Below, one piece after another: positions 29,793 through 38,746 of a stretch of DNA of 38,746 bases. The notes beneath the pieces are model-generated. The model worked only from the letters and a program-made list of their open reading frames with translations, was not told the origin of the DNA and ran no database searches. The stretch spans positions 1-38,746 of the forward strand of contig CAJUIM010000017.1 of assembly GCA_910586275.1 (NCBI GenBank), read 5' to 3'. Position 1 is the stretch's first letter. Each line of letters begins with the position of its first letter. Made by a program: the position numbers and the translations under genes. The stretch comes from an uncultured Lachnospiraceae bacterium. Its GTDB lineage: Bacteria > Bacillota > Clostridia > Lachnospirales > Lachnospiraceae.

Positions 29793-30833
29793 ATGGCAGA
29801 ATACACCACAAGAGAAATGATTGATGCGATTGAGGTAAATCCGCCCGTGCGGAATTTCCTCACAAAATGGTTTTTCCCGGTGGAGAGGACGCACGTCACG
29901 GAGAAAGTGGAATTTGATGTTAAAAAGGGCAAGCGCATCATGGCCCCGTTCGTTTCCCCCCGTGTCGGCGGCAAGGTAATCACAAGGAACGGATTCCAGA
30001 CAAAGGAATTTTCCACGCCCCGGATTGCGCCGGAAAGGGAATTAACGATTGATGACATTTCCAAAAGGGCATTAGGGGAAAATGTCTACAGTCGGAGAAC
30101 GCCTTCCGAGCGTGAGGATGAACTTCTTGCAACGGATTACAGGGAACTGGATGAATCCGTACAGCGGAGGGTTGAATGGATGTGCCGCCAGATTCTTTTC
30201 GAGGGCAAGCTGGATGTCGTGGATGTGGAGGCCGGCGTGGATGTACAGGTGGACTATGGCTTCACAAATATTTTCGTGCTTACATCCGATAATTATTGGA
30301 GTCTTTCAACCGTGAATCCGTTGCCTTTTTTGAAAGAAAAGCGGCGCAAGATTATCAAGGAAACCGGGAAAGCCCCGGATGTTCTGATTTTTGCATCGGA
30401 TTTGATTGATGTGTTTATCCAGAACCCTTTTATCGTAAAGTCAATGGACATCCGCCATTTGCAGAATGTCGAGATCAAGCCCCGAATCGTGGACGATGCC
30501 CTGACCTACTACGGCAAGATTGCGGAATTGGGGCTTGAAATCTATGCGTATGATGAATTTTTCCTTAATGACGATGGAGAGGAAGAAGGCATTATCCCGG
30601 CCGGTGCTTGCCTTATGGCACATTCCGGCGGAGAGGGCGGCATTGAATACGGGCTTATCACGCAGTTGGAGGATAAGAAATTTCATTCCTACGAAGCCAA
30701 GCAAGTGCCGAAGATCTATTGTGATGAAAAGTCGGAAGTGAAAATGTTCCGCCTTACATCAAGACCGCTTCCACGGCCTACCGATGTGGAAAGCTGGTGT
30801 GTGATCTATCCAAACGGCCAGAGCAACGAATAA
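29793..30833 (+). CDS. Major capsid protein, lambda gpE family, 346 aa
   Basis: HK97-fold capsid protein. Family signs are PVRNFLTKWFFP near the N-terminus, a KGKRIMAPFVSPRVGG segment, DELLATDYRELDESVQRRVE in the spine helix, and IKPRIVDDALTYYGKIAEL near the C-terminal half. AAAGGAG is close upstream of ATG 29793. Length is typical. Confidence 0.93.
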   Translation: MAEYTTREMIDAIEVNPPVRNFLTKWFFPVERTHVTEKVEFDVKKGKRIMAPFVSPRVGGKVITRNGFQTKEFSTPRIAPERELTIDDISKRALGENVYSRRTPSEREDELLATDYRELDESVQRRVEWMCRQILFEGKLDVVDVEAGVDVQVDYGFTNIFVLTSDNYWSLSTVNPLPFLKEKRRKIIKETGKAPDVLIFASDLIDVFIQNPFIVKSMDIRHLQNVEIKPRIVDDALTYYGKIAELGLEIYAYDEFFLNDDGEEEGIIPAGACLMAHSGGEGGIEYGLITQLEDKKFHSYEAKQVPKIYCDEKSEVKMFRLTSRPLPRPTDVESWCVIYPNGQSNE

Positions 30834-30857
30834 AAAACGATCAAGGAGGATACAAAA

Positions 30858-31298
30858 ATGGCATATATAGCGAAAGTAAACATTGAAACGGCCGCAAGAC
30901 ACTACAAGCCGGGAGAAAAAATCACGGGGCATCTTTCCGATGCGGATGTGGCATTTCTGAAAAAGCACAATTTCATTGCAAGCGAGGATGATTTTTCCGA
31001 TGCGGCGGAGGAATCCGAGGATGGCGGCGGAGATTTCGCCGGAATTACTCCCCCGATGGAAGCACTGCAGGCCCCGGAGGGCATCCCCGGAATCACGCCG
31101 CCCGGAGCGGACGGGGATTCCGCCGGGGGGATCGCCTACAAGGATGAATCCGCCCTTAAAAAACTGAATAAGGATGAGATCGTGGAGTATGCCGGGAGCA
31201 TCGGGCTTTCACTGGATGCAGAAAAGCTGAAGGCTGATCTGATTGATGCCGTGCTGAATTACACGGAGGAAAAGAAAGCGGCAGCAATGCCGGAGTAG
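30858..31298 (+). CDS. Head-region protein with SAP/HeH-like end, 146 aa
   Basis: The N-terminal half starts with a small beta domain (AYIAKVNIETAARHYKPGEK). The centre is a Pro/Gly/Asp-rich disordered linker with the ITPP motif twice. The last 45 residues (ALKKLNKDEIVEYAGSIGLS, then LKADLIDAVLNY) resemble SAP/HeH helix-extended-helix domains that bind DNA. Its place after the capsid gene is that of lambda gpFI. A six-G run at about 31125 is in frame. Confidence 0.65.
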   Translation: MAYIAKVNIETAARHYKPGEKITGHLSDADVAFLKKHNFIASEDDFSDAAEESEDGGGDFAGITPPMEALQAPEGIPGITPPGADGDSAGGIAYKDESALKKLNKDEIVEYAGSIGLSLDAEKLKADLIDAVLNYTEEKKAAAMPE

Positions 31299-31306
31299 GT
31301 GGCAGA

Positions 31307-31630
31307 ATGGGCTTTAAGGAGCAGCTACTTGATGATCTGGATGCCGTGTTTTTTAACCCGGAGGAATTTGCTGAATCCCACACAATCAACGGGGCGGAAG
31401 TGGATATTGTCGTGGACAACGACAAACTTGCGGAAATGTATATCAGCAAGGAAACCCACACGGAAGAATTGTTCACGGATTCCATTATGTTCTATGTACG
31501 CAAAAAAGACTTGGATTTTGAGCCTGTACCCGGTCAATATCTGGAATTTGACGGCCGGGGGATGCTGATTTCGGATGTAAAGACCGATGATGAATCCTAT
31601 ACCATTGTATTGGGGGCGAATGAATCATGA
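31307..31630 (+). CDS. Head-tail joining protein (gpFII-like), 107 aa
   Basis: Beta-rich, acidic protein with a short N-terminal helix (FKEQLLDDLDAVFFN) and repeated strands (EVDIVVDNDKLAEMYI; GQYLEFDGRGMLISDV). Size and place match the gpFII-like connector completion proteins of lambda-type heads. It overlaps the next gene by 4 nt. Confidence 0.7.
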   Translation: MGFKEQLLDDLDAVFFNPEEFAESHTINGAEVDIVVDNDKLAEMYISKETHTEELFTDSIMFYVRKKDLDFEPVPGQYLEFDGRGMLISDVKTDDESYTIVLGANES

Positions 31631-32217
31631 TAGAAACCCGGATTGAGGTTGACAGCATCGAGGAAGTGCGGAAAAGGCTAGGGAGTTTGAGCCACAAAGC
31701 CCCGTCTGTACTCGTAAACGCAATCAACCGCACGACTACGAACATCAAAAAAACGATGGCACAGGAAACCGCCAAGCGGTACAACATCACTTCCGGCGAG
31801 GTAAAAAAGACCATCACAATCAGCAGAGCGACAAGGGCAAGGCTGCAAGGAGCGGCAGTATCAAAGGCTTCCCCGATTGCCCTTGCGAAATTCAAGGTAA
31901 GCCCGAACAGGAAAGTCACATATACATCAAAGGGCAAGCCATCGCCAAAGGCGTATAAGGTATCAGTCGAAAAGGGGCCGGCATCTAAACCGTTGGATGT
32001 TGACCCCAAAGCATTTATAGCGGTAATGAAATCCGGGCATCAAGGGCTTTTCCGCCGGAAAACGGATAGCAGCCTACCAATAAAGCAGCTTTTCGGGCCG
32101 TCCGTGCCGCAAATGATAAAAAACGATGGCAGCATGGAGCGAATACAGGCGGAAGCGGAAAGCACACTGCAAAAGCGTATTGATGCGGAGATAGAGAACA
32201 TTTTGCGAAGGGGGTAA
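31627..32217 (+). CDS. Minor tail protein Z-like / tail completion, 196 aa
   Basis: N-terminal helix-rich region with basic repeats (VLVNAINRTTTNIKKTMAQE, TSGEVKKTI, SRATRARLQG) and FKVSPNR near residue 90 are typical of the prophage minor tail protein Z family, which acts in tail completion. The GLFRRKT...LPIKQLFGPSVP motif near 137 supports this. ATG 31627 overlaps the previous stop. Confidence 0.8.
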   Translation: MIETRIEVDSIEEVRKRLGSLSHKAPSVLVNAINRTTTNIKKTMAQETAKRYNITSGEVKKTITISRATRARLQGAAVSKASPIALAKFKVSPNRKVTYTSKGKPSPKAYKVSVEKGPASKPLDVDPKAFIAVMKSGHQGLFRRKTDSSLPIKQLFGPSVPQMIKNDGSMERIQAEAESTLQKRIDAEIENILRRG

Positions 32218-32223
32218 TCCATT

Positions 32224-32688
32224 TTGACAGAAATAGATTTACTGGACGCATTAGCGGCGGAAACGGCGGCTGCGCTGAAAGGATTCCGGCTTCGGTCAGC
32301 AAAAGAAAATCTAATCCCTATCAACATCTACACACAGAACCTACCTACAAAAGAGGGAAAAGGGGACGAAAACCAATATCCCTATGTGCGTGTGTGCTTT
32401 GACGAAGAGGAAATTAAAAGCCGTGATGACCCGTTGGAAGTCTATGTGTACTTCATTATCGGGATTATAGACAAGGAAAAGGACAAACAGGGATTCCGGG
32501 ATGTATTGCAGATTGCGAATACCATTTATCAGCATTTTTTCCGCAAAGGCATTATTGCCAATATGTTCCGCCCGGATTATCCTTTCAAGATTGCGCTGCA
32601 AAATGATGATACATACCCTTATTTTGTAGGCGGAATCGAAAGCAAATGGGAATTGCCAGTAATCGGAGAGGAGGAAAGGTATATTTGA
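32224..32688 (+). CDS. Tail terminator-like protein, 154 aa, TTG start
   Basis: Start TTG 32224 with GGGGG at 32210-32214. The fold is helix, strand-rich core (YPYVRVCFDEEEI; LEVYVYFIIGIIDKEKD) then helix (FRDVLQIANTIYQHF). Position between protein Z and tail sheath fits a gpU-like tail terminator. Assignment rests on position and size more than motif. Confidence 0.6.
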   Translation: MTEIDLLDALAAETAAALKGFRLRSAKENLIPINIYTQNLPTKEGKGDENQYPYVRVCFDEEEIKSRDDPLEVYVYFIIGIIDKEKDKQGFRDVLQIANTIYQHFFRKGIIANMFRPDYPFKIALQNDDTYPYFVGGIESKWELPVIGEEERYI

Positions 32689-32924
32689 ATGAGCAGCGGA
32701 TGTATATAGGCCCGTCAATCCCCGGAATCGTGAAATACGGAACGGTTTTTATCGGGGATTTGCCGGGAGAACTCACGAAAAAGGCGGCGGAGATTGGAAG
32801 CATCAACAATCTTGTGATTCCTATTGACGGAATCACAGCCGCAAAGAAAGCACTGTCCGAGCCGGGAAGCGTGGAAAATGTTTCTTTTAGCCGGATAGAA
32901 AACTATCTGAAAGGAGAAAAATAG
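32685..32924 (+). CDS. Small tail-region protein, 79 aa, TTG start
   Basis: TTG 32685 overlaps the preceding stop (TTGA) and GGAGG/AAAGG lies just upstream; ATG 32700 is an alternative. The sequence (YIGPSIPGIVKYGTVFIGDL and KKAAEIGSINNLVIPI) belongs to a small family found directly before the sheath gene in myoviruses of Firmicutes, whose exact function is unknown to me. Confidence 0.65.
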   Translation: MNEQRMYIGPSIPGIVKYGTVFIGDLPGELTKKAAEIGSINNLVIPIDGITAAKKALSEPGSVENVSFSRIENYLKGEK

Positions 32925-32926
32925 AA

Positions 32927-34405
32927 ATGTCTGTTTATAAGCATGGAATCAGCACAAGCAGAAAAGCCACGGCATTGACAACGCCCCTCACAAGTGCGGC
33001 AAATGTTACGGTGGTTATCGGCACGGCCCCGGTAAATATGGCGAAAGACCCGTACAACGCCGCCAATGTTCCTTTTGCGGCGTATTCGAAGCCGGATGCG
33101 GTTGCAAAAATGGGATGGAGCGAGGATTTCAAGAAGTACACAATCATGCAAAGCGTATATGCGGCATTCAATGTGTTTGCGGTTGCGCCGCTTATCATGA
33201 TTAACGTGCTTGACCCCAAAAATGAAAAACATATAACGGCGGTAGCGTCCACGGCCTACAGCGTTGCGAACAAAAAGGCGGTTATCCCGGTGGAGGGCAT
33301 CCTTCTGGATACAATCGAGATCACAAATGCGGACGCAAGCGAGAAATTAACGCCGGATGATGATTATGTGGCATCTTTCGCCGATGATGGCACTGTCATT
33401 ATCGGCTTCACGGATGCCGGGGCAGAGAAAGCCGGGGAAAACATCAAGGCACTGTATACAAAGCTGAATCCCGAAGGCGTGACCTATCAGGACATCATCG
33501 GCGGATACAATGTTTCCACACGAACAAAAAAAGGAGCGGAGGTTATCGGGGATATTTTCCCGAAGCTTGGCATTGTTCCGGGTACGCTGATAGCCCCGGG
33601 ATTTTCCCATATCCCGGCGGTAAATACTGCGCTTACGGCAAAATCACAGCTTATTTACAGCCTGTTTTCCTGTAAGGTGGTATCGGACATTGATTCATCC
33701 GCCGATGGTGCGGATTCCATCGACAAGGTAAAGGAATGGAAAAACAAGAACGCCTATTCCGACCGCCGGACTTTCGCCGTATGGCCGAAGGTAAATGTGG
33801 ACGGCTATATATATTATTTTTCCGCACAGCTTGCCGCCCTCTTGCAGCGGTTGGCGGCGGATAATGGCGGCGTTCCGTCCGAATCATGCGACAACAAGGG
33901 ATTGAAGATCAGTGGGCTTGTTCTGGAAGATGGTACGGAAATCATGTTCGATATGGACGAAGCAAACGATTATATCAATGCAAACGGCGTAATCACGGCC
34001 GTGAACATTGACGGATTCCTTGCATGGGGAAGCAATACATCCGTATATCCTCAATCTACGGATGTGGTGGACAGGTGGGTAACATCCGTAATGATGTTTG
34101 ATTACATCGAGAATAATTTTAAGCGGAGTTTCTTTAAAAAGGTTGGCAACAAGACCAATTACAGGGAGATTGAGGATGTCGTACTGTCCGAAAATCTGAC
34201 CCTTAACGGCCTTAAAGGTTCGGAAGATATTGCCGGGGGAGAAATTTCTTTCAGCATGGAGGATAACCCGATCACACAGATTCTTGGGGGCAAAATCCTG
34301 TTCAAAGAGCGGCTTGCCACTTATCCGCCGATGGAGGACATCGAAAACGAATTTGAATTTGACCCCACCATTTTACAGGCGGCACTGGAAGGAGGTAGTA
34401 ACTGA
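32927..34405 (+). CDS. Contractile tail sheath protein, 492 aa
   Basis: Main evidence that this is a myovirus. Family features are the N-terminal HGISTSRKATALTTPLTSAA and VTVVIGTAPVN, an inserted protease-resistant domain (about 105-190), WPKVNVDGYIYYFSAQLAAL near 285, and the conserved C-terminal core with WGSNTSVYPQSTDVVDRWVT. AAAGGAGAAAA precedes ATG 32927. Its stop overlaps the tube start by 1 nt. Confidence 0.93.
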   Translation: MSVYKHGISTSRKATALTTPLTSAANVTVVIGTAPVNMAKDPYNAANVPFAAYSKPDAVAKMGWSEDFKKYTIMQSVYAAFNVFAVAPLIMINVLDPKNEKHITAVASTAYSVANKKAVIPVEGILLDTIEITNADASEKLTPDDDYVASFADDGTVIIGFTDAGAEKAGENIKALYTKLNPEGVTYQDIIGGYNVSTRTKKGAEVIGDIFPKLGIVPGTLIAPGFSHIPAVNTALTAKSQLIYSLFSCKVVSDIDSSADGADSIDKVKEWKNKNAYSDRRTFAVWPKVNVDGYIYYFSAQLAALLQRLAADNGGVPSESCDNKGLKISGLVLEDGTEIMFDMDEANDYINANGVITAVNIDGFLAWGSNTSVYPQSTDVVDRWVTSVMMFDYIENNFKRSFFKKVGNKTNYREIEDVVLSENLTLNGLKGSEDIAGGEISFSMEDNPITQILGGKILFKERLATYPPMEDIENEFEFDPTILQAALEGGSN

Positions 34406-34926
34406 TGGCGAATCCGTATGAAATACCCGATAAAATCAACAATTTCAACGTGTACGATGGAAAATCGAAGCTGATCGGCATATCGTCCGAGATCACGCTT
34501 CCCCCGTTTGACCCGTTGACGGATACCCTTAACGTGGCCGGCATGGCCGGGGAAATCGAAAGCGAGGTTATCGGTTCTTATGGTTCTATGAAAATAGAAA
34601 TCCCGTTTGAAAACCTTTCGGATGATTTCTTTGGTTTTGCAGCAAGCACGAATCCCGTTGTGCTTCGTGGTGCGATGGAGATTTTCAACACGCAATCACA
34701 GGCAAAGAAAACAATCCCTATCGTTATCACGGTAAAGGGGCGCACAATGAACATCAATCCGGGAGTGCTGAAAAAGGGAGGAAAGGGCCAGCCGAGCATC
34801 ACGAAGGAGATCACTTATATCAAGCTTACCATGAACGGCAGTACGGTTGTGGAACTTGACAAGCTGAACAATATCTGCATCATGGGCGGCGTGGATTTGC
34901 TTGCAAAAATCAGAAGCCAGATATAA
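34405..34926 (+). CDS. Major tail tube protein (P2 FII-like), 173 aa
   Basis: Forms the inner tube of the contractile tail. PYEIPDKINNFNVYDGKSKL at the start, LPPFDPLTDTLNVAGMAGEI, and the C-terminal KEITYIKLTMNGSTVVELDK are typical of the FII family. GGAGG lies close before ATG 34405. Length matches P2 FII. Confidence 0.93.
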   Translation: MANPYEIPDKINNFNVYDGKSKLIGISSEITLPPFDPLTDTLNVAGMAGEIESEVIGSYGSMKIEIPFENLSDDFFGFAASTNPVVLRGAMEIFNTQSQAKKTIPIVITVKGRTMNINPGVLKKGGKGQPSITKEITYIKLTMNGSTVVELDKLNNICIMGGVDLLAKIRSQI

Positions 34927-34965
34927 AGGGATATGAAAAAATAAAGGAAAGAGAGGAAAAAGCGC

Positions 34966-35397
34966 ATGAAAGCAGCGGATGAAAGAAATATGGAGTTAGC
35001 CGCCGAGAATGGCGAGGAAAGAAATGTATTCCAGACGGAGCAGCCGGAGGAAAAGGGCGGCAGAGCGGCGGAGGGCGATTCCGGGGAGGATTCCGAAGGA
35101 GAATCTGACGATCTGGATATGTATGTGAAATTCTCAAAGCCCTATGTATTTGAGGATGATACATACGAAGGGCTTGATATGTCGTGCCTTGAAAACCTCA
35201 CAACAGACGATTTGACGGAAATCGAAAAGAAGTTTTATAAACAGGGCATCGCCAGCTTTAACCCGGAGAATACGGCCGTTTATGCAAAGATCGTTGCATG
35301 GAAAGCAACCGGGCTTCCGATTGAGTTTTTCAATCAGCTTCCTGTCCGGGATATGCTGAAAATCAAAAGCCGGGTAGTAAATTTTTTCTACAGTTAG
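34966..35397 (+). CDS. Tail assembly chaperone, short form (gpE-like), 143 aa
   Basis: An acidic disordered N-terminus (residues 1-50) precedes a conserved chaperone domain (YVKFSKPYVFEDDTYEGLDM, LTTDDLTEIEKKFYKQG, LPIEFFNQLPVRDMLKIKSR). It lies between tube and tape measure genes. The gene ends within a slippery sequence that allows a longer product. Chaperones of this kind bind the tape measure during tail assembly. Confidence 0.85.
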   Translation: MKAADERNMELAAENGEERNVFQTEQPEEKGGRAAEGDSGEDSEGESDDLDMYVKFSKPYVFEDDTYEGLDMSCLENLTTDDLTEIEKKFYKQGIASFNPENTAVYAKIVAWKATGLPIEFFNQLPVRDMLKIKSRVVNFFYS

Positions 35398-35606
35398 GAA
35401 TCAGAGCAAAGGACGGACAGGACTTCAAGAAAGTTTCTGTCCGTCTTTCTATGTCTACGAATACCGGGATGGATTTCTTTTTAGGACTTGCGCTATCTGA
35501 TTTTATCGACATTGCGAAGGAAGTGGTGGAGTATGGCAAGCAGCAAAAGGACAGAATACGAAATAGCAATTCAAGTCGGGGGAAAGGTAGCGGCATCATT
35601 CGGTAA
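34966..35606 (+). CDS. Tail assembly chaperone, -1 frameshifted long form (E+E'), about 213 aa
   Basis: The slippery heptamer T-TTT-TTC lies at 35382-35388, nine nt before the stop. A -1 shift continues as LQLGIRAKDGQDFKKVSVRL, then STNTGMDFFLGLALSDFIDI, and stops at 35604-35606. The same arrangement is known from P2 genes E and E' and from lambda G/GT. The extension overlaps the tape measure start by 74 nt, the usual situation. Confidence 0.85.
35382..35388 (+). promoter_or_regulatory. Programmed -1 ribosomal frameshift site
   Basis: T TTT TTC in the zero frame, followed by TAC AGT TAG. Both tRNAs can re-pair after slipping back one base. Confidence 0.8.
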
Positions 35607-38600
35607 CAGCGTCCAGAACGTAAACAGCGGCTTTGATTCCATGACGAACATGGCGAAATCTGCCGCAAAAATGATCGCCGGGGCTTTTGCGGCCGTGAAA
35701 GTAGGGCAGTTTGTGACGGATGCCGTGGAGGTGTATTCCGAATTTGAACAGTCGATGGCGAACACGGCCGCCACGGCAAACGCCACAAGGGCCGAGTATG
35801 AGCAGCTTGAAGCGGCCGCCCGTGAAATGGGGAAAGCCACGACAAAGACGGCGGCGGAAGCGTCTGATGCGCTTGGATACATGATGCTTGCCGGGTGGGA
35901 TGTAAACGAAGCGATTTCGGGGCTTGAGCCTGTACTCCGCCTTTCTGAAGCCACACAGATGGATTTGGCAAGATGTTCCGACTTGGTAACGGATTCGATG
36001 TCCGCCCTTGGCCTATCGGTAGATGATTTGTATGGGTATCTGGATATATGCACGATGGCGAACAATAAAGCGAACACATCCGCCGAAGCACTTATGGAAG
36101 CCTTTATCGGGTGCGGAGGTACGGCACGGACAGCCGGGGCAAATTTAAACGATACAGCAACCGCATTAGGAATCCTTGCCAATAACGGCACAAAGGGAGC
36201 GGAAGCCGGAACTGCATTAAACTCTATGCTTGTGCGAATGACATCAAAGGATGTCGCTATAAACGCTATGAAAAAATTAGGCGTGGCGGTATTTGATGAT
36301 GCCGGGGAGTTTAGGGGGCTTCAAGTCGTGCTTTCGGAAACGCAAAAAGCACTTTCAAACTTGACCGCCGAAGAACAGGCTTCCTATATGTCAAAAATCG
36401 CCGGGACTAATTATTATACAGAAATGAGCTATCTGCTTGACGCAGTTTCGGAAAAGGCAGATGGAACAGCTACGGCGTGGGATTCGCTATCTGCATCACT
36501 GGATGATTCGGACGGCGCTTTAATGAACATGGCAAACACTGTCACGGACACGCTACAGGGCGCATTTGCAAGGCTTGATTCTGCGGCGGATGATGCAAAG
36601 ATAAGCCTTGCGGATGCCTTTTCGGATGATTTGAAAGGGATGATTAACGGATTGGCTGAATTTATCCCGACATTGACACAGAAATTTATTGATTTTTCCA
36701 CGAAAGCCGGGCCGAAAATCTCAAAGGCTTTCAAGACCATACAGAAAGGGGCCGGGGATGCGTGGAAAGTCATTTCAAATATAGGAGGGTGGATTTTAGA
36801 TAATTTTGATGCCGTACAAGTGGCGATTGTTGGAATCGGGAGTGCTATTGTCGCTTACAAGGTTATCAATGGGATTATAGGAATGGTAAACGCTTTCAAA
36901 AGTATGTCCTTGGTGCTTACAAATCCTTGGCTTTTGGTGCTTGTGGGAGTGGCGGCTGCAATAGTCGGAATAGCAACCGCAATCAAGACCGCTGAAAAAC
37001 AGGCAGCAAAAAGCAATCTAGCGGAGCATTTCGGGGATATTGCCCTTTCGATGGAGGAAATTTCCGAAGCGGCGGATTATCTTATCAGAACAGAGGGATT
37101 GACGAAAGTGGAAGAATCCCTTGCGGCTTTCGGGGAATTGGACGGCATTGCGGACAGTATGCAGGACAGCATCAACGCAATAAACAAAATGAACTGGAAA
37201 GTTTCCATCGGGATGGAGTTATCAGCCGATGAACAGGATTCCTATAAAGCGGAGATTGAAAACTACATAGCACAGGCACAAGCCTATGTAGAGCAAGAGC
37301 GGTATGCGCTTGACATCGGATTTTCTGCTATGAGCGATTTAGACCCGGATGAAAGCAATGCGGTAGATAAAATCCGCCAGTTTTACGAGAATAAGCAAGG
37401 CGAATTGTCGGAGTTGGGCGTAAAGCTTTCCGATGCCGTAACGGAAGCTTTTGCCGATGGATTTCTTGACATTGACGAAGCGAACAAAATAGCGGAACTA
37501 CAGGCACAGATGGCAAACATAGAAAAAGCCCTTGCCACAAGCGATTTTGACGCACAATTAAAGGTTATGGAGCTTCAGTATTCCGGGGCGGAACTGGATG
37601 CGGAATCTTTTCAAGCTTTACAGGAAGAACTTGCAGCACAGACCGAAGCGGCGGCGGCTTCCTTTGAGGAATCGCTGCAAAAAAACCTTGCGGCGGCAAA
37701 AGTGACATTTGACGGCGGCGGAATGAACTTGGAGGAATACAATACTGCTGTAAATGCCTTTTATGAGGAATATCTTTCCGCTGTATCGGAATTAGAGGGG
37801 AAATCTCTTGATTTCCAGATCAACACCATCATGCAGCAGTACAGCGATGATGTGGACGCTTTCCGGGAAAACATGAATGAGGTTATGGCGGAATTTTCGG
37901 ATGATGCCTATTCTTGGGATTGGACGGAGCGGCCGGTTATCATGATGGATGCTATGGTGCAAAGCCTGTATGACAACGATATTTCAAAAGATACAAAACA
38001 GGCCATCGCTATGCTGCTTGAATCTATGCAGCCATCCGTTGAGCAGATGGAGACCCTTAAAAAGAAATATGAGGATTTAGGGATGGAGATTCCTAAATCC
38101 GTACAGGAAACGCTTTCCAATGCCGACTTGCTATCTGCAATGACAGCCTATGATAAATGGTTTGGAACGGGCGGCGATGTAGAATCCGTTTGGAAAGTCG
38201 CACAAGACTATATCGTAAATAATGCGGATTATGAGGAAATAGAACAGACTTTAAGGGGGTATGGTTGGGAATTGCCGGAAGCCGTGGCGGAGGAACTGGA
38301 AACGGCGCAAACGGAAACGCTTGCCCCGGCGATAGATGGGATGTATGCGTATAGCGGCGATTACCTCAATGAGCAATTTTCACAAGGATTTGATGTATCA
38401 ACGGATGTCAATGTTACGCTGAATCCTATTATTACCAATGCGGCCGCCGCTGCTATTAACATAGCCACAGCCGCCGCAAATGCGGCAAAATCAACAGGAG
38501 CAGCCGCCGGGATTGGCGGACATGCAGAGGGCGGAATCTTCGACAGGCCCCATGTGGCATGGTTTGCAGAGGATGGCCCGGAAGCGGCGATTCCCCTTGA

Positions 38601-38746
38601 CGGCAGCAGCAACGCTATTTCCCTATGGGAAAGGGTGGGAAAACTGTTAGGCGTGTTTGATGGCGGCACGGCAGCCGGACAGGGGAAAGAACTCTACAAC
38701 GGCGTGACGAACTACCAGACCACGAACGACAACAGCACATCGGACG
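35533..38746 (+). CDS. Tail tape measure protein, partial (at least 1071 aa)
   Basis: Open to the window end. It measures tail length and forms the tail core before contraction. The N-terminus (EYEIAIQVGGKVAASFGNSV) and the conserved tape measure domain with ATKTAAEASDALGYMMLAGW-like sequence (starting near residue 110) identify it. A hydrophobic stretch (AVQVAIVGIGSAIVAYKVIN, then LLVLVGVAAAIVGIATAI, about residues 425-490) fits membrane passage during DNA entry. Helical Ala/Glu-rich repeats follow. Near the window end AEGGIFDRPHVAWFAEDGPE and AAIPLDGS are typical C-terminal tape measure motifs, so most of the gene is present. Confidence 0.93.
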   Translation, partial: MASSKRTEYEIAIQVGGKVAASFGNSVQNVNSGFDSMTNMAKSAAKMIAGAFAAVKVGQFVTDAVEVYSEFEQSMANTAATANATRAEYEQLEAAAREMGKATTKTAAEASDALGYMMLAGWDVNEAISGLEPVLRLSEATQMDLARCSDLVTDSMSALGLSVDDLYGYLDICTMANNKANTSAEALMEAFIGCGGTARTAGANLNDTATALGILANNGTKGAEAGTALNSMLVRMTSKDVAINAMKKLGVAVFDDAGEFRGLQVVLSETQKALSNLTAEEQASYMSKIAGTNYYTEMSYLLDAVSEKADGTATAWDSLSASLDDSDGALMNMANTVTDTLQGAFARLDSAADDAKISLADAFSDDLKGMINGLAEFIPTLTQKFIDFSTKAGPKISKAFKTIQKGAGDAWKVISNIGGWILDNFDAVQVAIVGIGSAIVAYKVINGIIGMVNAFKSMSLVLTNPWLLVLVGVAAAIVGIATAIKTAEKQAAKSNLAEHFGDIALSMEEISEAADYLIRTEGLTKVEESLAAFGELDGIADSMQDSINAINKMNWKVSIGMELSADEQDSYKAEIENYIAQAQAYVEQERYALDIGFSAMSDLDPDESNAVDKIRQFYENKQGELSELGVKLSDAVTEAFADGFLDIDEANKIAELQAQMANIEKALATSDFDAQLKVMELQYSGAELDAESFQALQEELAAQTEAAAASFEESLQKNLAAAKVTFDGGGMNLEEYNTAVNAFYEEYLSAVSELEGKSLDFQINTIMQQYSDDVDAFRENMNEVMAEFSDDAYSWDWTERPVIMMDAMVQSLYDNDISKDTKQAIAMLLESMQPSVEQMETLKKKYEDLGMEIPKSVQETLSNADLLSAMTAYDKWFGTGGDVESVWKVAQDYIVNNADYEEIEQTLRGYGWELPEAVAEELETAQTETLAPAIDGMYAYSGDYLNEQFSQGFDVSTDVNVTLNPIITNAAAAAINIATAAANAAKSTGAAAGIGGHAEGGIFDRPHVAWFAEDGPEAAIPLDGSSNAISLWERVGKLLGVFDGGTAAGQGKELYNGVTNYQTTNDNSTSD

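Overview
The window is most of the genome of a temperate, contractile-tailed phage or prophage of a Gram-positive, low-to-mid GC host, probably a gut clostridium of the Lachnospiraceae type. The host call is inference. It rests on strong AGGAGG/GGGGG ribosome sites, frequent TTG and GTG starts, a large serine integrase, and phage families typical of Clostridia. No rRNA, tRNA, CRISPR array or clear host gene is visible. The window ends inside the tape measure gene, so baseplate, fibre and lysis genes lie outside it.

Layout. 1-1641: small rightward accessory genes ending in a bidirectional terminator. 1648-4955: leftward lysogeny module (serine integrase, a membrane-anchored winged-helix protein, a CI-like repressor) with a small rightward RNA unit at about 3439-3557. 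4990-5080: divergent promoters with three operator-like repeats. 5114-8870: early genes, including an adenine-type methyltransferase, an oppositely oriented 66-aa gene with its own promoter, and a C-type-lectin protein that looks like the target of a diversity-generating retroelement. 8873-13131: a replication and partition block with a TubR-like winged helix, a TubZ-like tubulin GTPase, a replisome organizer containing an 11-bp iteron array (likely origin), a DnaC-like loader and accessory genes. 13184-21666: DNA metabolism and modification (replication-terminator family protein, SSB, cytosine and adenine methyltransferases, HD hydrolase, Gp37/Gp68-type CxxxCxxC protein, peptide deformylase, HAD-MazG fusion, PAPS-reductase-like PP-loop protein). 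21690-22980: regulatory zone with a consensus promoter inside a palindromic operator, a late-regulator-like gene, and an extended -10 promoter preceded by four phased ATGTCGTG boxes and followed at once by a terminator. 22991-38746: a small tyrosine recombinase, then the late operon with lambda-like head genes (GpA-type terminase, GpB portal, ClpP-like protease with nested scaffold, decoration, capsid) and P2-like tail genes (sheath, tube, frameshifted assembly chaperone, tape measure).

How it works together. The repressor would silence both divergent promoters in lysogeny. On induction the early operon makes modification, replication and partition proteins. The ArpU-like regulator probably then switches on the late promoter. 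Most notable: (1) two copies of a 5'-leader stem-loop whose loops are complementary to the 5' end of a predicted small RNA from the lysogeny side; (2) TubRZ plus an origin in a phage that also carries an integrase; (3) a DGR target protein with a canonical downstream hairpin but no reverse transcriptase in the window; (4) two methyltransferases broken at three poly-G runs, each by one missing base, which is either switching or a sequencing artefact; (5) a compact late promoter-terminator module. Gene functions are read from motifs and order only; no database search was possible.
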